Below are positions 10,457-21,003 of a DNA stretch of 64,000 nucleotides, piece by piece (the stretch's first letter is position 1; each line of letters begins with the position of its first letter). The notes under the pieces are model-generated. The model saw nothing but the letters and a program-made list of their open reading frames with translations, ran no database searches and was not told the origin of the DNA. The translations under genes were made by a program, and so were the position numbers. Source of the stretch: Gerris lacustris (Eukaryota; Arthropoda; Insecta; Hemiptera; Gerridae); the NCBI GenBank assembly GCA_951217055.1, contig OX578282.1, positions 22,524,106-22,588,105 on the forward strand, read 5' to 3'.

Positions 10457-10651
10457 ATAAATACAAAGAAAATGTCTCTCCACGGAAAATAATATTTGTT
10501 TATTTATCAAAACAGCTCTCGGCTTTTATAAAGCCATCATCAGTGCCGATTTTGGAAGATAGCACTGATGATGGCATTATAAAAGCAGAAAGCTGCTTTG
10601 ATAAATAAACAAGTATTATTTTCCGTGAAGAGACAGTTTCTTTGTATTTAT
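10457..10651. mobile_element. Foldback C1 element inside the array
   Basis: Arms of about 85-90 bp, starting ATAAATACAAAGAAA, pair with the inverse of the right end. The core motif is in both arms: 10517-10543 minus (CTGATGA, T, GGCTTT/AAAGCC, but GAGA in place of GAAA) and 10565-10591 plus (CTGATGA to GAAA with a poor stem). The insertion interrupts unit 1 of the 133-bp array and is therefore younger than the array. Confidence 0.8.
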
Positions 10652-10705
10652 TAAGATGACCTACATCAACGTTCTTATTTCTCAGTTGATACCATGTTCA
10701 TGTGA

Positions 10706-10735
10706 GACGTTTTGACCCTAGAAGGTGATCTTCAG
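10706..10735 (-). ncRNA. Hammerhead-like motif, array unit 1
   Basis: CTGAAGA, T, then a CACC/GGGTC stem that is partly broken, AAAA instead of GAAA, CGTC. This is a degenerate member of the array. Confidence 0.3.
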
Positions 10736-10836
10736 TCAGTTTAATAACTAGAACAACCAATACTTAGTTATGCTGAGTTGAGTAGTGATGGAATTGTTAA
10801 AGTGTGAATAAATAACAGTTTACACCATGTTCATCT

Positions 10837-10868
10837 GAGACGTTTCGACCCTAGAAGGTCATCCTCAG
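10837..10868 (-). ncRNA. Hammerhead-like motif, array unit 2
   Basis: CTGAGGA (still fits CUGANGA), T, GACC-TTCTAG-GGTC, GAAA, CGTC. A CTGA/TCAG pair flanks the core, as expected for stem I. Confidence 0.4.
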
Positions 10869-10970
10869 TCAGTTTAATAACTAGAACAACCAATACTTAG
10901 TTATGCTGAGTTGAGTAGTGATGGAATTGTTAAAGTGTGAATAAATAACAGTTTACACCATGTTCATCTG

Positions 10971-11001
10971 AGACGTTTCGACCCTAGAAGGTCATCTTCA
11001 G
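10971..11001 (-). ncRNA. Hammerhead-like motif, array unit 3
   Basis: Consensus copy: CTGAAGA, T, GACC-TTCTAG-GGTC, GAAA, CGTC, with the flanking CTGA/TCAG pairing intact. Confidence 0.45.
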
Positions 11002-11103
11002 TCAGTTTAATAACTAGAACAACCAATACTTAGTTATGCTGAGTTGAGTAGTGATGGAATTGTTAAAGTGTGAATAAATAACAGTTTACACCATGTTCAT
11101 CTG

Positions 11104-11134
11104 AGACGTTTCGACCCTAGAAGGTCATCTTCAG
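11104..11134 (-). ncRNA. Hammerhead-like motif, array unit 4
   Basis: Consensus copy, identical in core, stem and flanking CTGA/TCAG to unit 3. Confidence 0.45.
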
Positions 11135-11235
11135 TCAGTTTAATAACTAGAACAACCAATACTTAGTTATGCTGAGTTGAGTAGTGATGGAATTGTTAAG
11201 TGTGAATAAATAACAGTTTACACCATGTTCATCTG

Positions 11236-11265
11236 AGACGTTTCGACCCTAGAAGGTCATCTTCA
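11236..11265 (-). ncRNA. Hammerhead-like motif, array unit 5
   Basis: As units 3 and 4, but the first core base is changed (TTGAAGA). That would be expected to abolish hammerhead activity. Confidence 0.35.
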
Positions 11266-11366
11266 ATCAGTTTAATAACTAGAACAACCAATACTTAATC
11301 AATTATGAAATTTCACAGTCTTACAAAACTAAAAATAAAAGTGTTTTCTTATTGGTTTCCTAATAT

Positions 11367-12162
11367 ACAGGGTGTTACCGACCTAAAATGAAAAAAAATA
11401 TTGGGGGAAACTAGATCCAAAATGGAGCAAAACGCCACCAAGCGCACTTTTCTATCTCAATCCGTTGCCAAAATATGATTTTTTGATTTTTTTTTTTTTT
11501 TTTTTTTTAAAAAACACGTTTTTTGCTAATAAAACAGTTTCTCCACTCCAACTCTTATTTTTTTACCTTTTGACCATATTTTCGAAATCAGCGTTAAATT
11601 TCCTATAAAACCAGAGCGATTTTATTATTGGAAATGATTAACTAAACACCGAAATAGCTGTTCAAACGTTCAAAAATTAGAAAAAATAAAATTTCTGAAA
11701 TTCTTTGAACGCTCACTATTTTCCTACAAAAACTCTTGGAGACTATCAACAACAACACATCTCACAAAAACTTCCTCATTTAATACTTTTTCAAACGGTA
11801 TAAATAACATTACCATTCCGTATCGATTTCATGGAGTAATTCAAGTTTGAATGCAAAAAAACGTTCACCTACAAAGCTTTTATAGCAGGTGCGGTACCTA
11901 CCAAAATGCTTGGATGGAACGAGAAAAATCCACAGCAATTTATCCATGATGAAAATGTATCTTTTAAAAAAACACTTTTGGATACAAACAATTAGATCAA
12001 GACATTTAGAAGTGGATCAAAGTGGTTTCCTCCGTTGTGAATGCAGGCTCTTGCCCTTTTTTGGACCTACCGACTACCGACCTAACCGGCACACGCATAG
12101 AGAAAATATCGCGAAGAATAACCTAAACCGAATTTTTTCGGTTTAGTTCGGTAACACCCTGT
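11367..12162. mobile_element. Mariner-like TIR element, 796 bp
   Basis: The ends ACAGGGTGTTACCGACCTAA and the inverse of ACAGGGTGTTACCGAACTAA match over about 20 bp. Flanking ATAT on both sides is compatible with a TA (Tc1/mariner) or ATAT duplication. The interior has only short frames and no transposase motif, so the element is non-autonomous. It interrupts the spacer between the two inverted halves of the 133-bp array locus. Confidence 0.7.
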
Positions 12163-12180
12163 ATATTAATAATTTACATA

Positions 12181-12330
12181 TATTTTTAGATTAATCAATA
12201 ATGATCTGTAACAATAATAGTGGTGGTTTAGTCAATTTACTTACAATAATGTAGTTAATAGTTATGTAAATTGACTAAAGCACCACTATTTTTGTTACGG
12301 ATCATTATTGTTCGAACTAAAAATAAATCT
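12181..12330. repeat. Foldback, 60-bp arms
   Basis: The left arm 12181-12240 and right arm 12265-12330 share 'aataatgatc.gtaaca', 'atagtgg' and 'tttagtcaatttac' in inverse order, with a 24-nt centre. It lies inside the spacer of the larger inverted locus. Confidence 0.75.
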
Positions 12331-12339
12331 AAATGATTA

Positions 12340-12530
12340 TTATATATTAGGAAACCACTTTTATTTTTGTACGACTGTGAAATTGTATAATTGATTAAGT
12401 ATTGGTTGTTCTAGTTATTGAACTGACTGAAGATGACCTTATAAGGTCAAAACGCCTCAGATGAATATGGCATAAACTGTTTTTTATTCACACCTTAAAA
12501 ATTGTATCACCACTCAACTCCAACCTTAAA
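12340..12530 (+). repeat. Inverted partner of the 133-bp array
   Basis: 'tatattaggaaaccac', 'acgactgtgaaatt' and 'aagtattggttgttctagtt' are followed by a ribozyme-like unit and 'tgttttttattcacacctta'. Together they mirror 11365 back to about 10900. One unit is present here against five on the left. Confidence 0.8.
12427..12456 (+). ncRNA. Hammerhead-like motif, inverted single unit
   Basis: CTGAAGA, T, GACCTT/AAGGTC, AAAA in place of GAAA, CGCC, flanked by CTGA/TCAG. The stem is longer and differs from the array copies yet is fully paired. Confidence 0.35.
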
Positions 12531-12864
12531 CAAATCGTACTAAGGTAAATTTTAATTATATTTTTAATACTGCATCAGTAGGGATAATCAAATTACAAAG
12601 AAATTTTAATTTTACAATGAACCATTTCGTATTTGCAAACTCTTTATACGATTGTATCTATAAATTAATTGTGCAGCTCCCATAAATTTATCCAATGATA
12701 AAAAAATCCACGAATTAAAGTGCTCAGTGATAATTATTAAAATTGTACTTAATTTATCTCTGTCATTAGATGGTTCTACATACGTTATATCCAATTATGT
12801 AAGTATGTGTACATTTAAAACAAAAGAAATGTCACAAATAGACCAGTTAATAAATAAATAAAAA

Positions 12865-12904
12865 AACAATACTTTTCCTACTATTAGTAGTGAGGAAAAG
12901 TAAT
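12865..12904. repeat. Solo terminal hairpin of the 3.4-kb TIR element
   Basis: A 39-41 nt segment, from 'acaatacttttcctactatt' through 'agtagtgaggaaaagtaa', is identical to the right end of the element at 3411-4228. No other part of that element is nearby. Confidence 0.75.
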
Positions 12905-13735
12905 AAAAATTAACCAAATTTGTCTTTAATAATTATTAAGACTTAAGTTCAATTACTTTTAAATAGAGCCATAAAAAATAATTGACACCGATTATAAGAC
13001 GAGGTGTGGACAGGAAAAAAAATCAAAACAATTTATTACATGTAATTGTACGTAATTTATCATAAGGTCATTTTAACCAATCGTAAAGATCAAAAGTCCA
13101 TTTGCACTTCAAGTAGGGGTCTGTAAAAAGCGAAAGTAATGTAGAATTATTATATGCAACAGTTTAAAAGAACAATATACTTAAGTGTCGTAAAAGTCAA
13201 GGTTTATTGAGCCAAATTATCACTTTTGATACAAACGTTATCTAAACATTAGTGGTTGTCATTTGGGCAGAGTATCAAGAAGTTATTATTAATGATACTG
13301 AATTATACAAGATAGAAGCATATCAAACACGTATTTCCAATAACCAACTTTTTATACATAAATAAATGATACGGAGTACTTGTACTTCACTTCAATATGA
13401 TATTAAATCAATTTTTCTTTTTTTGTTTCAAAAAATTATATCGATGATTTAAAACGTGAAGTTAGCTTTTAAATATTCAATGATACCTTAAAGTTTACTT
13501 TTTAAAGAAGCCATTGTAAAACTGCATAAGTAAATTATTGGTACAGTCCAGTTTTGAAATATTTTTTAACTATTGTAATATTGAGGACCTTCAATGTAAC
13601 TCTTAGGTATTATTGAAGACAGCAATATGGTGTGTTTGTGGAGATATTATCAAAATATCTAATTCTGAAAAGATTGTTACACAGACACAAGAGGTTATTC
13701 AGAAAAAGCAGAAGAGGATCAGAAATAGTGTGCAA
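12905..13735. other. AT-rich stretch, nothing recognised
   Basis: No gene, repeat end or strong inverted repeat was seen before the satellite array. Confidence 0.5.
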
Positions 13736-13744
13736 GGTTGGCGC

Positions 13745-14965
13745 TCTAGGGTCATCATACCGTCCTTATTAGAGAAGCATAGAACGTCATACTCAAGGAT
13801 CATCCCTGGCTATATCTCCCATTTCCCCGTCCTTATTAGAGAAGCATAAAACATCACAGTCAAGGATCATCCCTGGCTACATTTCCCATCTGCCCGTCCT
13901 TATTAGAGAAGCATAAAACATCACAGTCAAGGATCATCCCTGGCTACATTTCCCATCTGCCCGTCCTTATTAGAGAAGCATAAAACATCATAGTCAAGGA
14001 TCATCCCTGGCTATATCTCCCATCTGCCCGTCCTTATTAGAGAAGCATAAAACATCACAGTCAAGGATCATCCCTGGTTATATTTCCCATCTGCCCGTCC
14101 TTATTAGAGAAGCATAGAACATCATACTCAAGGATCATCCCTGGCTATATCTCCCATCTGCCCGTCCTTATTAGAAAAGCATAGAACATCATAGTCAAGG
14201 ATCATCCCTGGCTATATCTCCCATCTGCCCGTCCTTATTAGAGAAGCATAAAACATCACAGTCAAGGATCATCCCTGGTTATATCTCCCATCTGCCCGTC
14301 CTTATTAGAGAAGCATAGAACATCATAGTCAAGGATCATCCCTGGTTATATCTCCCATCTGCCTGTCCTTATTAGAGAAGCATAAAACATCACAGTCAAG
14401 GATCATCCCTGGTTATATCTCCCATCTGCCCGTCCTTATTAGAGAAGCATAGAACATCATAGTCAAGGATCATCCCTGGTTATATCTCCCATCTGCCTGT
14501 CCTTATTAGAGAAGCATAAAACATCACAGTCAAGGATCATCCCTGGTTATATCTCCCATCTGCCCGTCCTTATTAGAGAAGCATAGAACATCATAGTCAA
14601 GGATCATCCCTGGCTATATTTCCCATCTGCCCGTCCTTATTAGAGAAGCATAGAACATCATACTCAAGGATCATCCCTGGCTATATCTCCCATCTGCCCG
14701 TCCTTATTAGAGAAGCATAAAACATCACAGTCAAGGATCATCCCTGGTTATATCTCCCATCAGCCAGTCCTTCTTATAAGAGAAGCATAGAACATCATAG
14801 TCAAGGATCATCCCTGGCTACATCTCCCATCTGCCCGTCCTTATTGGAGAAGTATAGAACATCATAGTCAAGGATCATCTCTAGCTATATCTCCAATCTG
14901 CCTGTCCTTATTAGAGAAGCATAGAACATTATAGTCAAGGATCATCCCTGGCTATATCTCCCCAT
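13745..14965. repeat. 67-bp satellite, about 18 copies
   Basis: 'cgtccttattagagaagcat' recurs at 13761, 13828, 13895 and so on with a 67-bp period. Units are more than 90% alike and differ at a few positions (ATAAAAC/ATAGAAC, CACAGTC/CATACTC/CATAGTC, GGCTAT/GGTTAT). These variants come in runs, which suggests block duplication. 67 is not a multiple of 3, so reading frames through it are not genes. The last two or three copies are diverged and one carries an insertion (about 14770). Confidence 0.95.
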
Positions 14966-15022
14966 TAGAAGAAGAATCGATATCGGTGAACTTGTTGGGT
15001 TTATATTGGTGAAAACAGCAAA

Positions 15023-15182
15023 TTAGTTTTGTTAAATGTAAAAAAAGTGCGATAAGGTGAAGAATTCTTCTTATTATGAAACGCGCATGCGCAATGACTA
15101 CAACTACGAAAAGAATCACTTTCTACATCTAAACAGAGATAAAATGTTTATATTTCTCATCAATTGTAGATAAAAGTTATTC
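15023..15182 (-). repeat. Family F repeat, minus copy
   Basis: 'gaagaattcttc', 'cgcgcatgcgcaatga', 'aaagaatcactttctacatc' and 'taaacagagataaaatgttt' are the inverse of the copies at 38.17-38.37 and 55.02-55.22 kb. Confidence 0.7.
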
Positions 15183-15184
15183 TT

Positions 15185-15993
15185 GCCCTACTCAAGAGCT
15201 CTGAACATAGAGGTTATATTTGACAGAAAAAAGCCAAAGCTATATAAACAGTTGTTTTCTATTTAGTATTTTTATGAAAAAATTAATAATAGCAATAGGA
15301 AAAGTAAAGTCAATGCGTGTTTATATTGTTTGTCTTTCATGTGTTCTCTCATTCAACAGGTTATTTATAAAAGAGGAAAATTTAAAAATCTTGATAAATC
15401 ATTTTTTTTTTTTAATTAATTAGATTTATTGTAATAAATATTAATTAAAGAATCGTTAAGTTTAAAAAGAAGAAAACAAAAAAAGCAAATCCTTTGAAAG
15501 TTGTAAAGCAGCTGCGAGTGGAAAAAATGGGGTAAACTGAGAAGAATGACAGTGTGACACGCTATCCCGCTATTAACACGGATTAACTTGACAAATTAAT
15601 CATGGTATTAACAACTAGCAATTAATAAACCAACAACCTTTCTTTGTTTTTCTCATTTGAACCCCTTGTTTAAATATGGTTTAACATGACGTCTTTTATC
15701 TAAGGGATTATATGGGTATTCTCTTCTTTCTTTCCCTCCCTGATTTCTCATTTTTACATTGTGAGGAGGAAAACATGTGCATTGTTATACATTTCCTGGG
15801 GTTAGGCTAAATAAAAGCACGATTAGTTAGAGATAAGATGTTTTAAAACATTTTCTCAGGGAAATCTGGCCATAATTATTGATTACTAGCTGAAGTACTT
15901 GGCATTGCCCAGGGAGTGGTTTTTTAAATCTCATGTAAATCCCTTATAAAGGTCAAGTGTGACTTAATTTCATCAAGCAAGGTATAAAATTGT

Positions 15994-15995
<2 letters not shown>
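15185..15995. other. AT-rich stretch, nothing recognised
   Basis: No supported gene. Frames of 60-70 codons here are AT-rich chance frames. Confidence 0.5.
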
Positions 15996-15996
<1 letters not shown>

Positions 15997-16079
<83 letters not shown>

Positions 16080-16110
16080 CACACACATAGAGGGAGAGAG
16101 AGAGAGAGAG
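15997..16110. repeat. (TA)n then (GA)n microsatellite
   Basis: About 38 TA units (to about 16075) are followed by a short CA stretch and about nine GA units. Confidence 0.95.
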
Positions 16111-16227
16111 TGAATAAAGTAAAATTATTAATGCACAAGTAATAATAATGGTCTAATTCATTTGTTAAAGTTGGAATGTTTATATCAAGGGATGAATCAA
16201 AATAATAATGAAAGGTAGGCCAACGTA

Positions 16228-16542
16228 ATGGTGCGTGTAGGCTTGTGTAAAGCAGGAGATAGCTTGAGAAAGGCAGGCGATGGCTTGAGGAAAGCAGCCG
16301 ATAGCTTGAGGAAAGCAAGCGACGGCTTGAGGAAAGCAAGAGATGGCTTGAGGAAAGCAAGCGATGGCTTGAGGAAAGCAAGCGATGGCTTGAGGAAAGC
16401 AAGCGATGGCTTGAGGAAAGCAAGCGATGGTTTGAGGAAAGCAGCCCATAGCTTTAGGAAATCAAGCGATGGCTTGAGGAAAGCAGCCCATAGCTTGAGG
16501 AAAGAAGGCGATGGCTGCTTATGCTTGAGGCGAGAAAAGTAG
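16228..16542. repeat. 21-bp minisatellite, about 15 copies
   Basis: The unit GCTTGAGGAAAGCAAGCGATG repeats about 15 times. Because 21 is a multiple of three, several frames are open. The plus frame would give a heptad DGLRKAS repeat of 104 residues, and the minus frames LLSSSHR or CFPQAIA repeats. No flanking coding sequence, splice site or promoter supports translation, so I treat it as a minisatellite. Confidence 0.9.
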
Positions 16543-16808
16543 GTGATGACCGGGTGAATGCAAATAAATAGTCATTTTTCGTAAATCTACATTAGTCAAC
16601 TATATTAGAAAACCTGTATGAAGTTTACGGTTTTTTTATGGTCACGGAAAGTGTTAATTTTAAATTTAAACGAGAAAGGAGTTCTGTACATGAAATCAAT
16701 ACGTTGAGGAGTGAGTATTGAGATATTGAGGATGTCACCTCTTGTATGGGGTCACTTACCTTCAACAATAATTTCTTCTGCAATACATTGCCAACACTTC
16801 TTAATCTA

Positions 16809-17408
16809 ATGCTTCGTTTACGTTCAGCCCACTTCCGTGAAAGTGAGCAGAGAAGTGGGAATGAAATAGAGCAGCGCGAGTATGTAAACTCGCGCTGCCC
16901 GCATGCTCCCTTCGTAGGCGGGTTTTAGTGCGGAAGTCAAAGGACAGGCAGCGCGAGTGGCAGGGAGTATATATAGACTCTGCTTTTCTTCTTACTTGCC
17001 TAAACAAATTTTGCTGTGTTAGGAAATATTTAAAATTATAAAAAATGTCCTGACTGCGCTGAAATTTGCAGGAATTATACCTCTTTACAAGACAAACATT
17101 CCCAAAGAATTTCGTTTTGATATCTGTTGCCATTTTGAAAACATTAACAGTTGAAACTTTAACTCTGAATAATTTCGGCAATATCCACAAATAAAGTATC
17201 GAAAGATATTGTTTAACATAAAGGACAAAATGCAATATGTCACTGAAGCTGAATTTTCTTCGACGTCCTCCATTGCCTGAGGTAGAATGGGAAGCAAGTA
17301 AGGAAGAATGTAAACACTCCTTGCCCTTGATGCTGCCACAGAAGTATTTTGGGGAGTAAATACAGCAGCGCGAGGAGCAGTGGAAGTGGCTGAATGTAAA
17401 CGAGGCAT
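16809..17408. mobile_element. 600-bp TIR element
   Basis: The left end ATGCTTCGTTTACGTTCAGC and the inverse of the right end (ATGCCTCGTTTACATTCAGC) match over about 30 bp. Near the left end a perfect 11-bp hairpin, GCAGCGCGAGT/ACTCGCGCTGC, occurs, and the GCAGCGCGAG motif recurs near both ends. The interior holds frames of 107 and 144 codons on the minus strand with no recognisable domain. No clear target duplication was found. Confidence 0.7.
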
Positions 17409-17513
17409 AAAATATTCCGATTTTTTTTTTGCCCTATACTATTTAGTGTGGCAAAAGTTTAGGACTTTTTTAAAACAACACCAAGAAACCTCACCCGCGT
17501 AAAAAGGGCTTAC

Positions 17514-18020
17514 CTGAGACAATGATATTCAGATTCAGCCTCGAAACAACTACTCCACGATCGGAATTAACTGTCCGTACCACCGAAGTTTAATGTAATC
17601 GGCACATTCTTGAGTTAACTGAAGCCGAACAAAGGCAGGCTTAATTACCTCTCGAATTCACAGTCACGGAATCTTGTAGAAGACTGAGACCATAACATCT
17701 GAGCTCTGCACTCTGAACCAACCCCAACACGCGTTAAACCACATTCAGTAATTATCTTACCTCGAGTAAATCCTCGACTACAGTAAACATCAAAACTATA
17801 ACTTTGCAATAGAATAGAACACATTTTATCACTCAAATCGACTCCCGAGTAGCAGTAAAAATAACAGGGCGCCCAGTTATCACCTGTTTGTTTACTTTGC
17901 CGGCCAGCGGAATAAAGGTCACTCGGAAAGAAGATTGATAGCAACTGATACCTGCCTAAAGGCTCATATTTAATTAGAGCAGAAGCAGAATTCGTCTCCA
18001 ACCATATCGGGCCGCTTGAT
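17514..18020 (-). other. Candidate 5' exon with strong splice donor
   Basis: On the minus strand, GTCTCAG|GTAAGCC at 17516/17513 matches the 5' splice consensus closely. A second, weaker donor (GAGAG|GTAATT) is near 17647. The block above it is richer in G+C than its surroundings and has a 118-codon open frame (17645-18001) without an ATG at its start and without a known domain. It could be a leader exon, a retroelement long terminal repeat, or chance. Confidence 0.2.
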
Positions 18021-18544
18021 TAATTATATATTAATGCTATTTCCTTTAATATTAGTTTTAAAATAAACATATTTGTATTTATCCCTTATAATTTGAACTA
18101 TTTTAATTTCTTATTATTGTTTCTTTATATTACACAACTTTAATGTTTAAACAGGTATGTTTTAAAACCAGTCCCCTGGTAATTAGATAATATGGTTGCT
18201 AGGTATAATTATTGTAAGTTCTTTTATTAATTATTTTCTTTAATTAGGACGGTTACCGGGATAGTAGGCTGAAAGGAAGCTACCTTAAGCAGAAGATGGG
18301 CTAAATTTTATTGTATGAGAGGCTTTTATTATTTTATTTGTTTGTTTTAAAAAAAAAAGAAAATAAGGATAGTAAAGAGAGAACTAGAACTCCCTTTAGT
18401 CCACCCGACTATTAATATAATAGTCTGATTTTCTATACTGACAGAATTATTAGTTGTTTATAACCAAGAAAAAGGTTATAAGCAATAGCAATCAGAATCA
18501 ACAGTGGCCTAAAAATTTCGGTACACTATTTGACTCCGAAATAA

Positions 18545-18790
18545 GTTCCCAGCTTCCACTGTGACCACTCCACTCGCTTTAGCTACACAGTTAATTTGTT
18601 TCTGTTTTTGGAATGTAGGTCTGAATCGGAATCAGCGCTCACTCTGGCTGCAACCAAAGAATCTGTAAGACGAATAGCCACTCCGTTTTCCCTACACTAT
18701 TAATTTGCATTTGTGTTTGGAATCTGGATCCGAATCGCAATTAGCTTCCACTCTGGCCGTAACCTAAGACACTGTAAGACCTATTCATCT
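18545..18790. repeat. Diverged tandem repeat, about 2.3 copies
   Basis: 'agcttccactctgg.cg.aacc', 'ctacac..ttaattt..tt' and 'tttggaatctgg..c.gaatc' recur with a spacing near 100-115 bp. Confidence 0.6.
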
Positions 18791-18799
18791 TACGTGGGT

Positions 18800-20240
18800 A
18801 TCCGCAATAAAAAAGGAAGATCCACTTCATTATGGTAACCCTAGATCTTCCGGCACAGCTGAAATACATTTTATGTGAAGAGAAATTTTTCTTTTAAACC
18901 ATTGAATAAATTGAGATATGTGAAGGTTAGATCCACCTAATTTACAGGATTTTAACCTCTTTTATTTAGAAAACTCTGAAGAGTGTTGTTGATCATAATT
19001 AATGATTTTGATCATGATTATCAATGATTATCAACAAAATATTTAATGATTATCATTAAGAAAAAACTATAATTCATCAAAGAGGTTTCACACGTCAATG
19101 TGACCTTAGAAGATCTAGTTTACTTTAAATTAAGCTCCAAAATAACCTTTGAACTTTCAGAACTCTAACAAAACTATTTTACATAAACCTTCCGTACTTT
19201 TCTCACAAAAACCATTTATTTAACTTCTTTTTATAGTACTACTCATTAAATAAAGGTGAAGTATAACTAAGGAAAAGAGAGGTATTCTTGGATTTCAAAA
19301 ACAAAATACATAATGCATTTAGAATAGAAACATGTACCTATAATATTTTTTAAACAAAATATATAATTTGACTTTTTTCTTTTTTTTTTTTGCTTGAGAA
19401 GACAATAAATCAAACACAACTATAATAGGAGATAAGAGATGAAATGTTCCGACGTTTTTCCAGTTGTGTAATGTGTAATTTTAATACTGAAATATCCTTC
19501 CAGTAGATTTATTTCGTCATGTGTTAAGAAAAAAATGATGTTTTGATAATGATGATTTATGATACAATAGTGTTCAAACCAATGTACAAAAAATGAAACA
19601 CATTATTATTGTTATTTATATCTATTTACTTTCACAATTAGAGTCATTCTAACAGAGAGGAAATGGTTGAAACGCTCAACTTTAAATGCATGAATAGTGG
19701 ATCTGCAAGTCCATTTTAACCACGAAATAGGAAGGTAATAGGTGTTCTATTACCGTCAGCTGATTTAATATTAATACCGTAAATCGTAAAGGTCAGATAT
19801 GACTAGACTGGTTCTAGAATTGAGAAGATAAGAATAGACCAACTATTGAACTCTTTGAAATCATCTTATTTCAGTTAAGTTCTAAAAAAAACTATGTTAT
19901 TGAAAGAGTAACTATTAAATATGGTTTTCTTCTATTCGATAAATGCATTCAGTTGATCATAAAATCGGATGTCATGTTACAAATCGAAATAATGCCTTGT
20001 AATGATTTTGATTGATTTGGAATATACGATATAGAAAGGTCAAGTAAGGTAATATCAATAAATTAATAAATAGGGGAAGAAAATTAAATGAAATAAAACG
20101 CAATTTTCTTGTCCATTTGATCAATCCAATCGAGTAATGTGGTTTAAAAAATAAATTATAACAAAAAATAATTCTTGTTTTTGTGCTATGTCTCCGTTTT
20201 AAGAAAAAACAACACATTACCACTGTAACATGGTTTTGCC
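18800..20240. other. AT-rich stretch, nothing recognised
   Basis: A diverged 'atgattatcaa' cluster at about 18990-19050 and homopolymer runs are all I see. There is no gene. Confidence 0.45.
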
Positions 20241-20244
20241 CTTT

Positions 20245-20470
20245 TTAGGGTTTCGAGGTCATCATAAAAAACCCTTATGCTTTTGGTAGTTCGTCCGTCC
20301 GTCCGTCGCATCTTGGAGTATATCTCCCGACCTACTGTAGCAGGAGATTTGAAATTTGGTGAACAAGTTAAACTTTTTTTCCCAAAAACAGAAAAACTAT
20401 TGCGAACTTAAACACTCAAAATTTGTAAGATCAGCGATCAATTGCGAATTTATCGTAATATTTTATAATT
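20245..20470 (-). repeat. Family B 3'-hairpin repeat, minus
   Basis: On the minus strand the order is 'accaaatttcaaatctcctg', a GACG tetranucleotide run, 'cataagggttt', a short loop, GAAACCCTAAAAA. The terminal stem AGGGTTT/AAACCCT with an A-tail is the diagnostic end of family B. Confidence 0.7.
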
Positions 20471-20861
20471 TTTGTAATTTTGAAGTTGGGTATCATTTTA
20501 AAGGTATTAAAATTTGGATCGAATAAAAAACTAATTTTAAATATTATACGTATTTTTTTTTTTAATTAATTTTTCGTCGAATAAAAAATTAATTGATAAT
20601 ATTTAACCTATTATATTAAAGGAGAATAGATTAAGTAATAGTGATCCTTGATCTTTAATACTATCCGAATAGCACTTCTAATTTAGTCTAATAGCTCTTA
20701 AGAAGTTTCTATACATTATAATTTACTAGTGCTAGTAAGGAGAACCTAGCAATTAGGCAACTAATTTGGGCCATGTTTACTAATACCTAATGGAGGTAGG
20801 CCACTTCACTCACCAATGTACCGCTGATGGAAATACGGTATGATCAATAGAAAGCCATGTA

Positions 20862-20965
20862 AAACAGAGTGGCAAGGAGTGGGATCGAACCCTTGACCTC
20901 AACCTTAATGCTTAATGCCAAACTTGACCATTGATTTTAGCACCACGGCTACTCTGAATCCTTTA
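20862..20965 (-). repeat. tRNA-derived SINE fragment
   Basis: On the minus strand TAGCCGTGGTGCTAAAA is an A-box-like head, and GGGTTCGATCCCACTCC contains a perfect B box (GGTTCGATCC). Anticodon-arm pairing is not maintained, so this is a SINE remnant and not a functional tRNA gene. Confidence 0.55.
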
Positions 20966-21003
20966 AAAATAACAGCTATGAAAATTACTTCTAGATAAAA
21001 AAA

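Larger units (their letters stand above)
10390..11300 (-). repeat. 133-bp tandem array of ribozyme-like units
   Basis: Five units with cores ending at 10735, 10868, 11001, 11134 and about 11265 have a steady spacing of about 133 bp. The first unit is split by a foldback insertion at 10457-10651. On the minus strand each unit reads CTGA, CTGAAGA, T, GACC, TTCTAG, GGTC, GAAA, CGTC, TCAG. A single inverted unit at 12400-12530 makes the whole locus an inverted repeat. No protein is encoded. Confidence 0.85.

Noticed and set aside
13613..13849. 78-codon frame
   Set aside because: Most of it is a reading of the first 67-bp satellite units. The period is not a multiple of three, so the frame breaks.
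13745..14965. CRISPR-like array
   Set aside because: The units are directly adjacent with no unique spacers, and the setting is eukaryotic. It is a satellite.
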